Origin: Acidihalobacter ferrooxydans
Lineage (GTDB): Bacteria; Pseudomonadota; Gammaproteobacteria; DSM-5130; Acidihalobacteraceae
Direction of reading: 5' to 3'
DNA: 64,000 bases
Assembly: GCF_001975725.1 (NCBI RefSeq)
Contig: NZ_CP019434.1
Span: 1,379,971 to 1,443,970, forward strand
The position numbers were made by a program, and so were the translations under genes. Positions 16,387 through 26,865 of the stretch are shown here, one piece after another. Position 1 is the first letter of the stretch. Each line of letters opens with the position of its first letter. The notes under the pieces were generated by a model. That model did no database searches. It saw only the letters and a program-made list of their open reading frames with translations, and was not told where the DNA came from.

Positions 16387-16917
16387 GTGCCTTTTCTCAG
16401 TGTTTTGAAAGTGGTTCTGAGGCTCTGTCTGTTGCGGGACGGCCCACAGGATCTGCCTGCGTCCGCGGGGCTGCTGGCAACGAGTCTGGGTGGCTACAGC
16501 GTGGTCGGTACAGTCAACGTGTTGCCGATTTACGGCTTGGGTGGCGCGCTCGCCCAGGCCTTAATCGAAACGGTGATTCTCGGTGCCTGGACCTACGGTG
16601 CGCTGATGCTCGCCCATCACCCACGACGTCTGGTGCAAACGCTGACCGCCATCGGTCTGGCCGGCACGGTGCTGGGTATTCTACTGACCCCGCAGCTCTA
16701 TGTGTTGTTCCGCGCCGAGGCAAATCAGGTGCCGGCCACGTTCACCTCGATCACCTATCTGCTCACAGTGGGGTGGCTGCTGGCGGTGTTCGGTCGGATT
16801 TTCCAGCAGGCGCTCGATTTGCGACAAGCCTGGCTCGGCGTGTTGATTGCGATCGGCCTGGTGCTGACCTCGTCGCTATTGATCATCGGCATCTTCGGCA
16901 ACGCGACGGCAGGATAG
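16387..16917 (+). CDS. Yip1-family integral membrane protein
   Basis: The start is taken as GTG at 16387, with GGAGG four to five bases upstream, giving 176 residues; an open frame continues upstream but overlaps the clsB promoter. Four to five hydrophobic helices are visible (for example TYGALMLAHHP preceded by ALIETVILGAW, and GVLIAIGLVLTSSLLIIGIF). The pattern resembles YIP1-domain proteins of unknown function. It ends four bases before mpl, so it is probably in the same transcription unit. Confidence 0.7.
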   Translation: MPFLSVLKVVLRLCLLRDGPQDLPASAGLLATSLGGYSVVGTVNVLPIYGLGGALAQALIETVILGAWTYGALMLAHHPRRLVQTLTAIGLAGTVLGILLTPQLYVLFRAEANQVPATFTSITYLLTVGWLLAVFGRIFQQALDLRQAWLGVLIAIGLVLTSSLLIIGIFGNATAG

Positions 16918-16921
16918 GCTC

Positions 16922-18301
16922 ATGCATATACACATTCTGGGCATCGGCGGCACCTTCATGGGGGGCGTCGCGCAACTGGCCAAGGCCGCGGGACACGAAG
17001 TCTCCGGCAGCGACGCCCGGCTCTACCCGCCGATGAGCACGCAGCTCGAAGCAGCGGGAATCGCTGTGCACAGCGGTTATGACCCGGACCAGCTCGACCC
17101 GGCGCCGGATCAGGTCGTCGTGGGCAATGTCATGCGGCGCGGCGTGCCGGTCGTCGAGGCGTTGCTCGACCGCGGTCTCGCGTACACCTCCGGTCCGCAG
17201 TGGCTGGCGGAAAACGTGCTGCCGGGGCGTTGGGTGCTGGCCGTTGCCGGCACGCATGGCAAGACCACCACGAGCAGCCTGCTCGCGCATATCCTGCAAC
17301 ATGCGGGGCTCGAACCGGGCTTTCTCATCGGCGGTGTGCCGGCGGATTTTGGCGTGTCAGCGCGCCTGACCGACAGTCCGTTTTTCGTCGTCGAGGCGGA
17401 CGAGTACGACACGGCATTTTTCGACAAACGCTCGAAGTTCGTCCATTATCGTCCACGGACTCTGGTGCTTAACAATCTTGAATTCGATCATGCCGACATC
17501 TTCCCGGACCTGGCCGCGATCCAGCGGCAGTTTCATCATCTGGTGCGCACCATACCCGGCAGCGGGCTGATCGTGCGCAACGCCGCCGACTCCGCGCTGG
17601 ACGCGGTGCTCGCCATGGGTTGCTGGACGCCGACCGCAGCTTTCGGGCTGGACGCCGGGCCACCCGGCGACTGGCAAGCGCGTCTGCTGGTCGAGGACGG
17701 CAGCCGTTTCGAGGTGCGCCATGCGGGGCGCGTGCAGGGCGAGGCCGCCTGGGGGCTGCTGGGTCGGCACAACGTCTCGAATGCCCTGGCCGCGCTGCTT
17801 GCGGCGCGCCATGCCGGCGTGCCGCTGGCGACCGGGCTGGAAGCCGTGGCGACGTTTCGCGGTGTCGCCCGTCGCTTGCAGGTGTTGGGCGAGGGCGGCG
17901 GCATCACGTTGTACGATGATTTCGCGCATCACCCCACGGCGATCGCCACGACGCTGCAAGGCCTGCGTGCGAATCAACCGCAGGCGCGGCTGATCGGCGT
18001 GCTGGAGCCGCGCTCCAACACCATGCGCATGGGTGTGCACAGCGCGAAGTTGGGTGCGTCGCTGGCGGCGGCGGATCTTGTCTATCTCTATCAGCCAACC
18101 GATCTGAACGGATCTCTGGATACGGCGGCGCAGGCGCTCGGGCAACGCGCGCATGTGAGCACCGATCTCGATGCCCTGCAAGCGGCGCTGCTGGCCCGGT
18201 TGCAGCCGGGCGACCACGTCGTGTTCATGAGCAACGGGAGTTTCGGTGGCTTGCCCATGCGGGTACGCGAAGCGCTCGAACAGCGTGCGGGTGCTGCATG
18301 A
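16922..18301 (+). CDS. mpl: UDP-MurNAc:L-Ala-gamma-D-Glu-meso-DAP ligase (murein tripeptide recycling)
   Basis: A 459-residue Mur-ligase family protein. It opens with [20 protein letters not shown] (the Mpl-type dinucleotide-like motif), followed by the ATP loop [15 protein letters not shown] near residue 110. The central region has [18 protein letters not shown] near 156, and the C-terminal domain has [12 protein letters not shown] near 330 and LEPRSNTMR near 361. Mpl reattaches recycled tripeptide to UDP-MurNAc in the cytoplasm. Length equals the E. coli enzyme. Its stop overlaps the ubiX start. Confidence 0.95.
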   Translation: MHIHILGIGGTFMGGVAQLAKAAGHEVSGSDARLYPPMSTQLEAAGIAVHSGYDPDQLDPAPDQVVVGNVMRRGVPVVEALLDRGLAYTSGPQWLAENVLPGRWVLAVAGTHGKTTTSSLLAHILQHAGLEPGFLIGGVPADFGVSARLTDSPFFVVEADEYDTAFFDKRSKFVHYRPRTLVLNNLEFDHADIFPDLAAIQRQFHHLVRTIPGSGLIVRNAADSALDAVLAMGCWTPTAAFGLDAGPPGDWQARLLVEDGSRFEVRHAGRVQGEAAWGLLGRHNVSNALAALLAARHAGVPLATGLEAVATFRGVARRLQVLGEGGGITLYDDFAHHPTAIATTLQGLRANQPQARLIGVLEPRSNTMRMGVHSAKLGASLAAADLVYLYQPTDLNGSLDTAAQALGQRAHVSTDLDALQAALLARLQPGDHVVFMSNGSFGGLPMRVREALEQRAGAA

Positions 18302-18924
18302 GCGCGGTCGGGCGGACTGTCACTCTGGCGCTGACCGGTGCTTCCGGCGTGCAGTACGGACTGCGCCTGCTCGACTGCCTGCTCGCTGCCGGCGTACACG
18401 TCTATCTCATGTTGTCGAAACCGGCGCGTGTGGTCATCGGCATGGAAACCGAGTTGTCGTTACCGGCGCGCGAGGCCGCACTGCAACGTGCGCTCAGCGA
18501 GATGTACGGCGCGGCGCCGGGGCAGTTGGAGGTCTTTGGCGAGCAGCAGTGGACGGCGCCAGTGGCCAGTGGATCGGGCGCTGCTGACGCCATGGTGATC
18601 TGCCCATGCACCACGGGAACACTGTCGGCGGTCGCGGTCGGCGCGTCGCGTTCTCTGATCGAGCGCGCCGCTGACGTGATGCTCAAGGAGCGGCGCAAAC
18701 TGCTTGTGGTTCTGCGTGAAACCCCGTTGTCCGAAATTCATCTCGAAAACATGTTGCGCCTGACGCGCATGGGCGCGGTGATGATGCCGGCCAATCCGGG
18801 GTTCTACCACCGCCCGCAGAGCGTGGACGATCTGGTGGACTTCATGGTCGCGCGCGTGCTCGATCATCTCGATGTGCCGCAGGATCTGCTGCCGCGTTGG
18901 GGCCTGGAAGAGAGTGACGAGTGA
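18298..18924 (+). CDS. ubiX: Flavin prenyltransferase UbiX
   Basis: A 208-residue flavoprotein. It has the N-terminal [20 protein letters not shown] signature, the conserved [26 protein letters not shown] segment near residues 101-126, and the terminal [26 protein letters not shown]. UbiX attaches dimethylallyl phosphate to FMN to make the cofactor of the decarboxylase UbiD in ubiquinone synthesis. It is translationally coupled to mpl (ATGA overlap). Confidence 0.95.
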   Translation: MSAVGRTVTLALTGASGVQYGLRLLDCLLAAGVHVYLMLSKPARVVIGMETELSLPAREAALQRALSEMYGAAPGQLEVFGEQQWTAPVASGSGAADAMVICPCTTGTLSAVAVGASRSLIERAADVMLKERRKLLVVLRETPLSEIHLENMLRLTRMGAVMMPANPGFYHRPQSVDDLVDFMVARVLDHLDVPQDLLPRWGLEESDE

Positions 18925-18962
18925 GCGCACATGCCCGTGCCGCGCCGTGTATCCGGCGTGTA

Positions 18963-18977
18963 CCCGATGCCATCGGG
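18963..18977. terminator. Possible hairpin after ubiX
   Basis: CCCGAT and ATCGGG form a perfect six-base stem around a three-base loop, 39 bases after the ubiX stop. No T-run follows, so assignment as a terminator is weak. Confidence 0.3.
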
Positions 18978-18995
18978 CGTTGTGGGATGGCGCGG

Positions 18996-19024
18996 TTGGG
19001 TCATCGGGAAAGTTCGTGTATTAT
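18996..19024 (+). promoter_or_regulatory. Putative promoter of the thioredoxin gene
   Basis: TTGGGT at 18996 and TATTAT at 19019 are separated by 17 bases and lie about 45 bases before the start codon. The -10 is good; the -35 matches consensus only in its first three bases. Confidence 0.4.
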
Positions 19025-19069
19025 GATTTTCTAATATTACTGTAACCGCCGACAGGCGAGGAGGCCGCA

Positions 19070-19447
19070 ATGGCTGCGATTGAGCTGAACGAAGAGAATT
19101 TTGAAAAGACGATCACTGAAAACGACATCGTGATTGTCGATTTCTGGGCCTCCTGGTGCGCGCCCTGCCGCGCCTTCGCGCCGACCTTCGAGGCCGCCTC
19201 GGAGCAGCACACGGACATCGTTTTCGCCAAGGTCAACACCGAGGAAGCGCAGAGCATCGCCGCCACCTTTCAGATCCGTTCGATTCCCACGCTGATGATT
19301 TTCCGCGAACAGGTCATTCTGTTCGCTCAGCCGGGGATGTTGTCAGCGGCACAGCTCGAAGAGGTCATTGGCAAAGTGCGCGAGATCGATATGGCGCAGG
19401 TGCATGAAGATGTCCGCAAGCAGCAGGAAGAAGCCCAGCAGGCGTAA
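19070..19447 (+). CDS. Thioredoxin
   Basis: A 125-residue cytoplasmic thioredoxin with active site W-C-A-P-C-R (VDFWASWCAPCRAF near residues 23-36) and the cis-proline loop RSIPTLMIF near 64-72. The classical WCGPCK is changed to WCAPCR, typical of the thioredoxin branch with a charged C-terminal tail (here HEDVRKQQEEAQQA). It likely reduces protein disulfides using thioredoxin reductase. A ribosome binding site GAGGAGG precedes the start. A dispersed repeat element lies just downstream. Confidence 0.9.
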   Translation: MAAIELNEENFEKTITENDIVIVDFWASWCAPCRAFAPTFEAASEQHTDIVFAKVNTEEAQSIAATFQIRSIPTLMIFREQVILFAQPGMLSAAQLEEVIGKVREIDMAQVHEDVRKQQEEAQQA

Positions 19448-19486
19448 GCGCGTTCCGGTACGCGTCGATGGGCGCCTCGCCGCTTG

Positions 19487-19615
19487 AATCCGGATGATCC
19501 ATCAGGAGAGGCGCCCTTGCTCGGTCTTTGAATCCACGGATTGCTGCTTTGCTCCGGCATGGCATAACGCTGCCACGCGCCGAAGAATCTTCCCTGTGAA
19601 TCCAGATTTCCACGC
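19487..19615 (-). repeat. Dispersed ~130-bp element, copy 2
   Basis: On the minus strand it reads GAAATCTGGATTCACAGGGA, then AGATTCTTCGGCGCG, GATTCAAAGACCGAGCAAGG, and ends GGATCATCCGGATTC. This parallels copy 1 at 6371-6503 block by block. It sits between convergent trx and hpnC. Confidence 0.65.
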
Positions 19616-19644
19616 CAGCATCACCTCGCCTGATGGACTCCGGG

Positions 19645-20532
19645 TCAGGTATCGGGTGGCTGTCCCTGGCTGCCCTGAAAGGCGCCGCGCAGGATGGCGA
19701 AGCGGTCGCCGAAACGCAGCCTGGGACGGGTGAACACATCATCGCGCTGCTGACGCAGCCGGTTCAGGATACGCTGGCCGCCGACCGTGATGGCGCGCAC
19801 TTCCAGGCCGATACGGCCGTGCAGGTCGTGACCGAGCGAAGCGCCGGCCAGCATGAGCTGGTCGGCGCGTGCGAACTGGTCGCCCATGAGCCGATTCAGC
19901 CGTGGCGAGTTGCGCCGCGCACCGATCTCATCGGCGGTGACGCCGAAGCGTTCGAGTTCGTCCAGCGGCAGATACAGTCGTCCGCGTTCGACGTAATCCG
20001 CATGCAGGTCCTGATAAAAATTGATCAGTTGCAGTGCACTGCAGACGGCGTCGGAACGGCTGAGGTTTTCCGGCGTGGCCTGATGCGTAAGGTGCAGCAG
20101 CAGGCGTCCGACCGGGTTGGCCGAGAGGCGACAATAGTCCATGACTTCGTCGAAGTCGGCGTAGCGGTGTTTGACGACATCCTGCGAAAACGCATCGAGC
20201 AGGTCATACAACAGGTCTGGCGGGAGTGCATAGTGTATCAGCGCGTCGCCCAGCGCCATGAAAACCGGCTCGTCAGCCAGGGCTTCGCCGGCAACGGTGC
20301 GCCGCAGGCGTTCACGGTACGCCTCCAGCGCCGCCAGGCGCTCGTGCGGGGCGGCTGTTCCTTCGTCCGCTAGATCGTCGGCTGCGCGTGCGAAGGCGTA
20401 GATCGCGGCGATCGGACGGCGCAGCGTACGCGGTAACAACCACGATGCGACCGGAAAATTTTCATAATGCGCACGGGCCAGCGCAAAACAGTGGCGATAA
20501 GCCTGTTCTACGATTGCGGATGCGTTGCTCAT
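19645..20532 (-). CDS. hpnC: Squalene synthase-like HpnC
   Basis: A 295-residue trans-isoprenyl synthase of the squalene/phytoene synthase family. HYENFPVASWLLPRTLR near residues 22-38 is the usual HpnC N-terminal sequence. The first Asp-rich motif is AADDLADEG near 50-58, and the second region is NFYQDLHADYVERGRLYLP near 170-188. In the HpnCDE route HpnD makes presqualene diphosphate and HpnC converts it to hydroxysqualene on the way to squalene and hopanoids. hpnD and hpnE are not in this window, so they must lie elsewhere if the pathway is present. Confidence 0.88.
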   Translation of the reverse strand: MSNASAIVEQAYRHCFALARAHYENFPVASWLLPRTLRRPIAAIYAFARAADDLADEGTAAPHERLAALEAYRERLRRTVAGEALADEPVFMALGDALIHYALPPDLLYDLLDAFSQDVVKHRYADFDEVMDYCRLSANPVGRLLLHLTHQATPENLSRSDAVCSALQLINFYQDLHADYVERGRLYLPLDELERFGVTADEIGARRNSPRLNRLMGDQFARADQLMLAGASLGHDLHGRIGLEVRAITVGGQRILNRLRQQRDDVFTRPRLRFGDRFAILRGAFQGSQGQPPDT

Positions 20533-20903
20533 GCTTCGTGCGCGGCTGGAGGAACGTAGCGGCTACTCTACTACGGCAATCTGTTCTGCAGGCTGTCGTG
20601 CTCAAAAGACCATAGACTTGAGCTGGTCGACTGACCGGACACGGCCCGCCGCGCGGGCGTGCTTGCACATGCCCGGCAGACCGGAACAATGCCGATTCCC
20701 TTGCGCCCGCCTTCTGGTCTTGAGGTCTTCACCGGCGCGACGTCGGTCTGGCCTCTTTCCATGAACCCGGTTGTCCATGAACCCGGTTGTCCGTGAAGCC
20801 GGGTCCATGCGCTATCATCGTGCTGGCTGATAGCCGGATTCGGCTTCTCAAGCTACGGGCTTCCCCGGTGGCGTGTGACGTATTTCTGCAGAGGAGATAA
20901 TGG
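20533..20903. other. Intergenic region between hpnC and mtnA
   Basis: A 371-base divergent intergenic region without a supported gene. It carries the promoters of both genes, a short tandem repeat (20761-20806), and the GAGGAG ribosome binding site of mtnA at 20891-20896. Confidence 0.5.
20761..20806. repeat. 16-bp tandem duplication
   Basis: ATGAACCCGGTTGTCC is present twice in perfect tandem (20761-20776, 20777-20792), followed by a diverged third unit, GTGAAGCCGGGTCC. The AACCCGG and CCGGGT parts can also pair as a hairpin. Probable replication-slippage product upstream of mtnA. Confidence 0.75.
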
Positions 20904-21941
20904 ATGTCGATGAGTAGCCATGATCAGGTGCGTCCGATGATATGGGCGGGCGATCATTTGCGTTTGCTCGATCAGCGCCTCTTGCCGGGTGAGGAGTTGT
21001 GGCTTGAGTTGCGCGAGTCGGAAGCGGTGGCGCAGGCCATTCGCGAGATGGCGGTGCGCGGTGCGCCGGCCATTGGGATCGCGGCGGCGTTCGGTGCGGC
21101 GCTCGCCGCGCGCGAAGCGGACGGCGAGCGCACGAAGTTGATGGCGGCGTTGGCCACACTCGGAGCCGCGCGCCCGACAGCCGTGAATCTGGAGTGGGCT
21201 TTGCAGCGCATGCGCGGGCTGATCGAACAGACGGATGCGCGCGCGTGGGCGGATGCGCTTCTCGCCGAAGCGCAGGCGATCCATGCGCAGGACATTGCGG
21301 CAAACCACCGCATCGGCGAGCTCGGCGGTGCGCTGATCGAACGCGGCGCGGTCTTGACGCATTGCAATACGGGCTCGCTGGCGACGGGCGGTTTCGGGAC
21401 GGCACTCGGCGTCATTCGCAGTGCCTGGAGCGATGGGCGCATCACCAGAGTCTATGCCGATGAAACGCGACCCTGGCTGCAGGGATCACGGTTGACTGCC
21501 TGGGAGTTGGTGCGTGACGACATTCCGGTGACATTGCTGTGTGAGGGCGCGGCAGCCAGCCTGTTGGCCAGCGGCGAGGTGAGCTGGGTGGTGGTCGGCG
21601 CTGACCGCATTGCCGCCAACGGCGATGTGGCGAACAAGATCGGCACGTATGGGCTGGCGGTGTTGGCCCGCCATCATGGGGTGAAATTCATGGTGGCGGC
21701 GCCGCTGTCCACGGTCGATATGAGTATGTCGGCGGGAGCGGATATTCCCGTCGAGGTGCGTGCCGAGGAGGAGTTGTTAGGCTGCGGTGGGGTGCGCGTT
21801 GCGGCGCCTGGCGCGCGGGCCTGGAATCCGGTATTCGACGTGACGCCGGCGAGTCTGATTGACGCGATCGTGACCGAGGCCGGCATTGTCGAACAGCCGG
21901 GCCTGGCGGGTATGCATGAATTGTTCGGGCAGCGTGCTTGA
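20904..21941 (+). CDS. mtnA: S-methyl-5-thioribose-1-phosphate isomerase
   Basis: A 345-residue protein of the eIF2B-alpha-like MtnA family. Seen motifs: [22 protein letters not shown] near residues 49-70, [20 protein letters not shown] near 151-170 (catalytic cysteine in THCNTG), and [24 protein letters not shown] near 231-254 (catalytic Asp in GADRI). It converts methylthioribose 1-phosphate to methylthioribulose 1-phosphate in methionine salvage. The start has GAGGAG seven bases upstream. Location directly before gyrA is the usual gammaproteobacterial arrangement. mtnB, mtnC and mtnD are not in this window. Confidence 0.95.
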   Translation: MSMSSHDQVRPMIWAGDHLRLLDQRLLPGEELWLELRESEAVAQAIREMAVRGAPAIGIAAAFGAALAAREADGERTKLMAALATLGAARPTAVNLEWALQRMRGLIEQTDARAWADALLAEAQAIHAQDIAANHRIGELGGALIERGAVLTHCNTGSLATGGFGTALGVIRSAWSDGRITRVYADETRPWLQGSRLTAWELVRDDIPVTLLCEGAAASLLASGEVSWVVVGADRIAANGDVANKIGTYGLAVLARHHGVKFMVAAPLSTVDMSMSAGADIPVEVRAEEELLGCGGVRVAAPGARAWNPVFDVTPASLIDAIVTEAGIVEQPGLAGMHELFGQRA

Positions 21942-22018
21942 ACGCGCCCTGCGGCCAGCCTGCAACCCCTGTATGTGTTAAACTGGTCGCTTGTTTTTCA
22001 CCTGGGGTTTGGGCCTGA

Positions 22019-24586
22019 ATGGCTGAGTTCGCTAAAGAGCTTCTCTCGGTAAATCTCGAAGACGAAATGCGCCAGTCCTACCTGGATTACGCGATGAGCG
22101 TGATCGTCGGGCGGGCGCTTCCTGATGTGCGTGATGGCCTCAAACCGGTACACCGGCGCGTGCTCTACGGCATGCTAGAGGGCGGGTACGACTGGAACAA
22201 GGCGTACAAGAAATCGGCGCGTATCGTCGGTGACGTGATGGGTAAGTACCATCCGCATGGCGACTCGGCGATTTACGACACCATCGTGCGCATGGCGCAG
22301 CCCTTTTCTCTGCGCTATATGCTGGTCGATGGTCAGGGCAATTTCGGTTCGGTGGACGGCGATCCGGCGGCGGCGATGCGCTATACCGAAGTGCGCATGG
22401 CGCGTATCACGCACGAACTGCTCGCCGATATCGATAAGGAAACCGTCGATTTCACGCCGAACTACGACGGTTCCGAGCACGAGCCGAGCGTGTTGCCGGC
22501 AAAAATTCCGAATCTCCTGATCAATGGTTCCGCCGGCATTGCCGTCGGCATGGCGACCAATATTCCGCCGCATAATCTGGGCGAGGTCATCGACGCCTGC
22601 GTGGCGCTGATCGATACGCCCGAGATCGACATCGACGGCTTGATGCAGTACTTGCCGGGGCCGGACTTTCCGACTGCCGGCATCATCAATGGCGCCCGCG
22701 GCATCGTCGAGGCATACAAGACCGGTCGTGGCCGCATCTATATCCGTGCGCGCTCGCATGTCGAGACCGACAAGCATTCAGGGCGCGAAGCGATTATCGT
22801 CACTGAACTGCCGTATCAGGTGAACAAGGCGCGGCTGCTGGAGAAAATCGCCGAGCTGGTCAAGGACAAGAAACTCGACGGCATTGCCGCACTGCGTGAC
22901 GAGTCGGACAAGGACGGGATGCGCATGGTCGTCGAGGTCAAGCGCGGCGAGATGGCCGAGGTGGTGCTGAACAACCTCTTCCAGCACACCCAGATGCAGA
23001 ACGTGTTCGGTATCAACATGGTGGCGTTGGCTGATGGCCAGCCGCGGCTGCTCGATCTCAAGACCATGCTGGATGCCTTCCTGCGCCATCGCCGCGAGGT
23101 GGTCACGCGGCGCACGCTCTACGATCTGCGCAAAGCGCGCGAGCGCGCACACATACTGGAAGGCCAGGCGGTGGCGCTGGCTAATATCGACGAAGTGATT
23201 GCTCTGATCCGGGCCTCGGCGAACCCGGCCGAAGCCAAGGCGGCCCTGGTGGCGCGCGCCTGGGCGCCGGGGGCGGTGCAGGATATGCTTGCCCGCGCCG
23301 GTGCCGAAGCCTCGCGCCCGGACGACCTCGGCGCCGAGTTCGGTCTCAAGGCCGATGGGTATCACCTCTCGGAAACCCAGGCCCAGGCGATTCTCGATCT
23401 TCGTCTGCACCGCCTGACCGGGCTGGAGCAGGGCAAGATCGTCGATGAATTCAAGGCGTTGCTGGAAAAAATCGCCGACCTGCTCGATATCCTCTCCAGC
23501 CCGGGGCGGTTGATGCAGGTGATTCGCGACGAGTTGACGGCGATCCGCGAGCAGTTCAACGACGCGCGGCGTAGCGAGATCGTCCAGCGTCATGTCGATC
23601 TGACGCTGGAAGACCTCATCACCGAAGAGGATGTGGTGGTCACCCTGTCGCATGCTGGCTACGCCAAGGCGCAGCCGGTGGACAGCTACCGCGCGCAGCG
23701 CCGTGGCGGACGCGGCAAGACTGCCACGCGCATGCGCGAGGAAGACTTCATCGACCGTCTGTTCGTCGCCAACACGCACGACACGCTGCTGTGCTTCTCC
23801 AGTCGCGGGCGTGTGTACTGGCTCAAGGTCTACGAACTGCCACAGGCCGGCCGCGGCGCGCGCGGCAAACCGATCGTCAATCTGCTGCCGCTGGAAGACG
23901 GCGAGCGTATCAACGCGGTGCTGCCCATTCGGGAGTTCACTGAAGACCGCTATATTTTCATGGCCACGGCCAGCGGTACGGTGAAGAAAACCCCGCTGAT
24001 GAATTTTTCGCGCCCGCGCAGTGCCGGCATCATCGCCGTTGATCTGCGTGAGGACGATTATCTGATCGGAGTGGCCATCACCGACGGCCAGCAGGACATT
24101 ATGCTGTTCACCAGCGCGGGCAAGGCGATCCGTTTTTCCGAAGCCGATGTGCGTGCGATGGGGCGTACCGCGTGCGGCGTGCGCGGCGTGCGTTTGTTCG
24201 ACGATCAGCGCGTGATTTCGTTAATTGTCGCCGACCCCGAAGCCAAGGTGCTGATCGCAACCGAGAACGGTTACGGCAAGCGCACGGCGGTGACGGACTT
24301 CCCGCATCGGGGGCGCGGAGGGCAGGGCGTGATTGCCATTCAGTCGACGCCGCGTAACGGGGCCGTGGTCGGGGCCGTGCAGGTGGCTGACGAGGACGAA
24401 GCCATGCTCATTACCAATGGCGGCACGCTGGTGCGTACGCCGGTGGACGGTGTCTCGGTGATCGGACGCAATACGCAGGGCGTGACGCTGATGAGGATGG
24501 ACAAGGGCGAAAAGCTGGTCGAGCTTGCGCGGATCGAACCGATCGGCGAGGACGAGGATTCCGCGGCGGAGGAAGGCGAAGCATGA
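22019..24586 (+). CDS. gyrA: DNA gyrase subunit A
   Basis: An 855-residue type II topoisomerase subunit. The catalytic tyrosine is Tyr122 in [18 protein letters not shown]. The quinolone-resistance region [13 protein letters not shown] has Ser83 and Asp87 at the same numbers as E. coli, so it is the quinolone-sensitive type. The GyrA box QRRGGRGK lies near residue 561, followed by the C-terminal beta-pinwheel repeats and an acidic tail ([12 protein letters not shown]). GyrA with GyrB introduces negative supercoils. The stop overlaps the serC start by four bases, beginning a long run of biosynthetic genes. Confidence 0.98.
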   Translation: MAEFAKELLSVNLEDEMRQSYLDYAMSVIVGRALPDVRDGLKPVHRRVLYGMLEGGYDWNKAYKKSARIVGDVMGKYHPHGDSAIYDTIVRMAQPFSLRYMLVDGQGNFGSVDGDPAAAMRYTEVRMARITHELLADIDKETVDFTPNYDGSEHEPSVLPAKIPNLLINGSAGIAVGMATNIPPHNLGEVIDACVALIDTPEIDIDGLMQYLPGPDFPTAGIINGARGIVEAYKTGRGRIYIRARSHVETDKHSGREAIIVTELPYQVNKARLLEKIAELVKDKKLDGIAALRDESDKDGMRMVVEVKRGEMAEVVLNNLFQHTQMQNVFGINMVALADGQPRLLDLKTMLDAFLRHRREVVTRRTLYDLRKARERAHILEGQAVALANIDEVIALIRASANPAEAKAALVARAWAPGAVQDMLARAGAEASRPDDLGAEFGLKADGYHLSETQAQAILDLRLHRLTGLEQGKIVDEFKALLEKIADLLDILSSPGRLMQVIRDELTAIREQFNDARRSEIVQRHVDLTLEDLITEEDVVVTLSHAGYAKAQPVDSYRAQRRGGRGKTATRMREEDFIDRLFVANTHDTLLCFSSRGRVYWLKVYELPQAGRGARGKPIVNLLPLEDGERINAVLPIREFTEDRYIFMATASGTVKKTPLMNFSRPRSAGIIAVDLREDDYLIGVAITDGQQDIMLFTSAGKAIRFSEADVRAMGRTACGVRGVRLFDDQRVISLIVADPEAKVLIATENGYGKRTAVTDFPHRGRGGQGVIAIQSTPRNGAVVGAVQVADEDEAMLITNGGTLVRTPVDGVSVIGRNTQGVTLMRMDKGEKLVELARIEPIGEDEDSAAEEGEA

Positions 24587-25665
24587 GCCGGATCTATAAC
24601 TTCAGCGCCGGCCCGGCGGTGATGCCCGAGCCAGTGCTTGAGCGGGCGCAGGCCGAACTCCTGGACTGGCATGGCAGCGGCATGTCAGTGATGGAGATGA
24701 GTCATCGCGGCAAGGAGTTCATGTCCATTGCGGCCCAGGCCGAGGCCGATCTGCGCGAATTACTGACCGTGCCGGACAACTATAAGGTGTTGTTCATGCA
24801 GGGCGGGGCGCATGCGCAGTTTTCCATGATTCCGATGAATCTGCTGCGCGGGAATAAACGTGCGGACTACGTCAATACCGGTTCCTGGTCGAAAAAAGCG
24901 GTGGCCGAGGCGAAGCGCTATTGCGATGCGCAGGTGGTCGCGAGTTCGCAGGATAGCGGTTTTACCCGCATCCCCGCATTTGCAGGCTGGACCCGGCACG
25001 ACGATGCCGCGTATCTGCACTACACGCCAAATGAAACCATCGGCGGGGTCGAGTTTCACTGGATTCCAGATACGGGCGACGTGCCGTTGGTGGCCGATAT
25101 GTCCTCAACGATTCTGTCGCGTCCCATTGATGTCAGTCGTTTCGGCCTGATCTACGCCGGTGCGCAGAAGAACGTCGGTCCTGCGGGTTTGACGCTGGTG
25201 ATCGTGCGCGAAGACCTGATCGGCGAGACCTTGCCCGGCACGCCGACAGTGTTCGATTACAAGGTGCATGCCGATAACGGCTCCATGTACAACACGCCGC
25301 CGACCTATGCCTGGTATCTGGCCGGTCTGGTGTTTCAGTGGCTGCAAACGCAGGGCGGTCTGGCGGCGATGGCGCAGGTCAATAAGCGTAAGGCGGATAA
25401 GCTGTACGCGGCGATTGACGCATCCGGTTTTTACCGCAATCCGGTCGAACCGGCGAGCCGGTCATGGATGAACGTGCCGTTCGTGCTGCCTGACGCCGAA
25501 CTGGACGACGCGTTCCTGACCCAGGCTAGGGAGGCCGGATTGGTCGGACTCAAGGGCCACCGTTCAGTCGGCGGGATGCGCGCGAGCATTTACAATGCGA
25601 TGCCGGAATCGGGAGTCGATGCGCTGGTCGGGTTCATGGCCGAGTTCGAACGCCGTTTCGGCTGA
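24583..25665 (+). CDS. serC: Phosphoserine aminotransferase
   Basis: A 360-residue class V PLP aminotransferase. It has the N-terminal [20 protein letters not shown], the substrate loop [11 protein letters not shown] near 37-47, and the PLP-binding lysine in [16 protein letters not shown] near 191-206. The C-terminus [17 protein letters not shown] is typical. It converts 3-phosphohydroxypyruvate to phosphoserine, and also serves pyridoxal phosphate synthesis. It is translationally coupled to gyrA and lies 32 bases before the 3-phosphoglycerate dehydrogenase gene, which gives the first step of the same pathway. Confidence 0.97.
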   Translation: MSRIYNFSAGPAVMPEPVLERAQAELLDWHGSGMSVMEMSHRGKEFMSIAAQAEADLRELLTVPDNYKVLFMQGGAHAQFSMIPMNLLRGNKRADYVNTGSWSKKAVAEAKRYCDAQVVASSQDSGFTRIPAFAGWTRHDDAAYLHYTPNETIGGVEFHWIPDTGDVPLVADMSSTILSRPIDVSRFGLIYAGAQKNVGPAGLTLVIVREDLIGETLPGTPTVFDYKVHADNGSMYNTPPTYAWYLAGLVFQWLQTQGGLAAMAQVNKRKADKLYAAIDASGFYRNPVEPASRSWMNVPFVLPDAELDDAFLTQAREAGLVGLKGHRSVGGMRASIYNAMPESGVDALVGFMAEFERRFG

Positions 25666-25697
25666 TTCCTTAATTCTCTGGCACAGGCGCGTCGCGC

Positions 25698-26861
25698 ATG
25701 TTCAAAATCCGCACGCTGAATAATATTTCACCGAAGGGGCTGGAGCGCCTGCCGCGCGAGCGCTACGAAGTGGGCGTCGATCTGGCGCAGCCCGATGCGA
25801 TTTTGCTGCGCTCGCACGACATGCACGATATGGCGTTGCCGGCCTCGCTCAAGGCGGTGGCCCGCGCGGGTGCCGGGGTGAACAATATTCCGGTGAGCCG
25901 GCTGAGCGAGCAGGGTGTCGCGGTGTTCAATACGCCGGGCGCGAATGCCAATGCGGTGAAGGAACTGGTCATCGCGGGCATGCTGCTGGCGGCGCGCAAC
26001 CTCTGCCAGGCCTGGCACTACGTGCAGGGCGTGCAGGGCGATGCCGAGACGCTGCAGCGGCGGATCGAGGCGGACAAAAAACGGTTTGCCGGTTATGAAC
26101 TCGCCGGGCGCACGCTGGGTGTGATCGGGCTGGGAGCCATTGGCGTGCAGGTCGCTAATGGTGCCCGGGCGCTGGGTATGCACGTGATCGGCTTCGATCC
26201 CAGCATTACCGTCGAGCGGGCCTGGCAGTTGTCATCCGGTGTTGTGCAGGCCGCCAGCATCGAGCAGCTGATGCGCGGCGCGGATTTCGTGAGCGTACAT
26301 GTGCCGTTGCTTGAAACCACGCGGAATCTGCTCGATGCCGAACGCCTGCGTCTGTTGCCGGCGGGTGCCGTGTTGCTGAATTTCGCGCGCGACGGAATCG
26401 TCGAGCACAGCGCCGTGCTGGAGGCGTTGGACGCGCAGCGTTTACGGGCCTACGTCTGCGATTTCCCCGATCCTGAACTGGCCGGCCACGCCGGGGTGCT
26501 GGCCTTGCCGCATCTGGGGGCTTCAACCGGCGAGGCCGAGGAAAATTGCGCCGTGATGGCGGTCGAACAGTTGCGCGATTACCTGGAAAACGGCAACGTG
26601 CGCATGTCGGTCAATCTTCCGCAGATCAGCCTGGAGCGTTCAGGCACGGCGCGGTTGGCGATCATCAACCGTAATGTGCCGGATATGCTCGGGCAGATTT
26701 CGCACCAGTTGGGGCAGGTAGGAGTGAATATTTTGCATATGGTCAACGAATCGCGAGGCGCGCTGGCATGCACTCTGGTCGATACCGACGCGCAGGTCGA
26801 CGAAACCGTTCGCGACACCATCGCAGCTATCGATGGCGTACTGAACGTGCGCGTGTTGTGA
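25698..26861 (+). CDS. serA: D-3-phosphoglycerate dehydrogenase with ACT domain
   Basis: A 387-residue D-isomer 2-hydroxyacid dehydrogenase. The NAD-binding motif is LGVIGLGAIGVQVAN near residues 139-153. The conserved arginine/histidine positions are seen in LLNFARDGIVEHSAVL and ALPHLGASTGEAEENCA. A C-terminal ACT domain (RLAIINRNVPDMLGQISHQ) of about 70 residues probably senses serine. It is shorter than E. coli SerA but of the length seen in related gammaproteobacteria. Placement after serC supports a serine biosynthesis role. Confidence 0.92.
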   Translation: MFKIRTLNNISPKGLERLPRERYEVGVDLAQPDAILLRSHDMHDMALPASLKAVARAGAGVNNIPVSRLSEQGVAVFNTPGANANAVKELVIAGMLLAARNLCQAWHYVQGVQGDAETLQRRIEADKKRFAGYELAGRTLGVIGLGAIGVQVANGARALGMHVIGFDPSITVERAWQLSSGVVQAASIEQLMRGADFVSVHVPLLETTRNLLDAERLRLLPAGAVLLNFARDGIVEHSAVLEALDAQRLRAYVCDFPDPELAGHAGVLALPHLGASTGEAEENCAVMAVEQLRDYLENGNVRMSVNLPQISLERSGTARLAIINRNVPDMLGQISHQLGQVGVNILHMVNESRGALACTLVDTDAQVDETVRDTIAAIDGVLNVRVL

Positions 26862-26865
26862 GGTC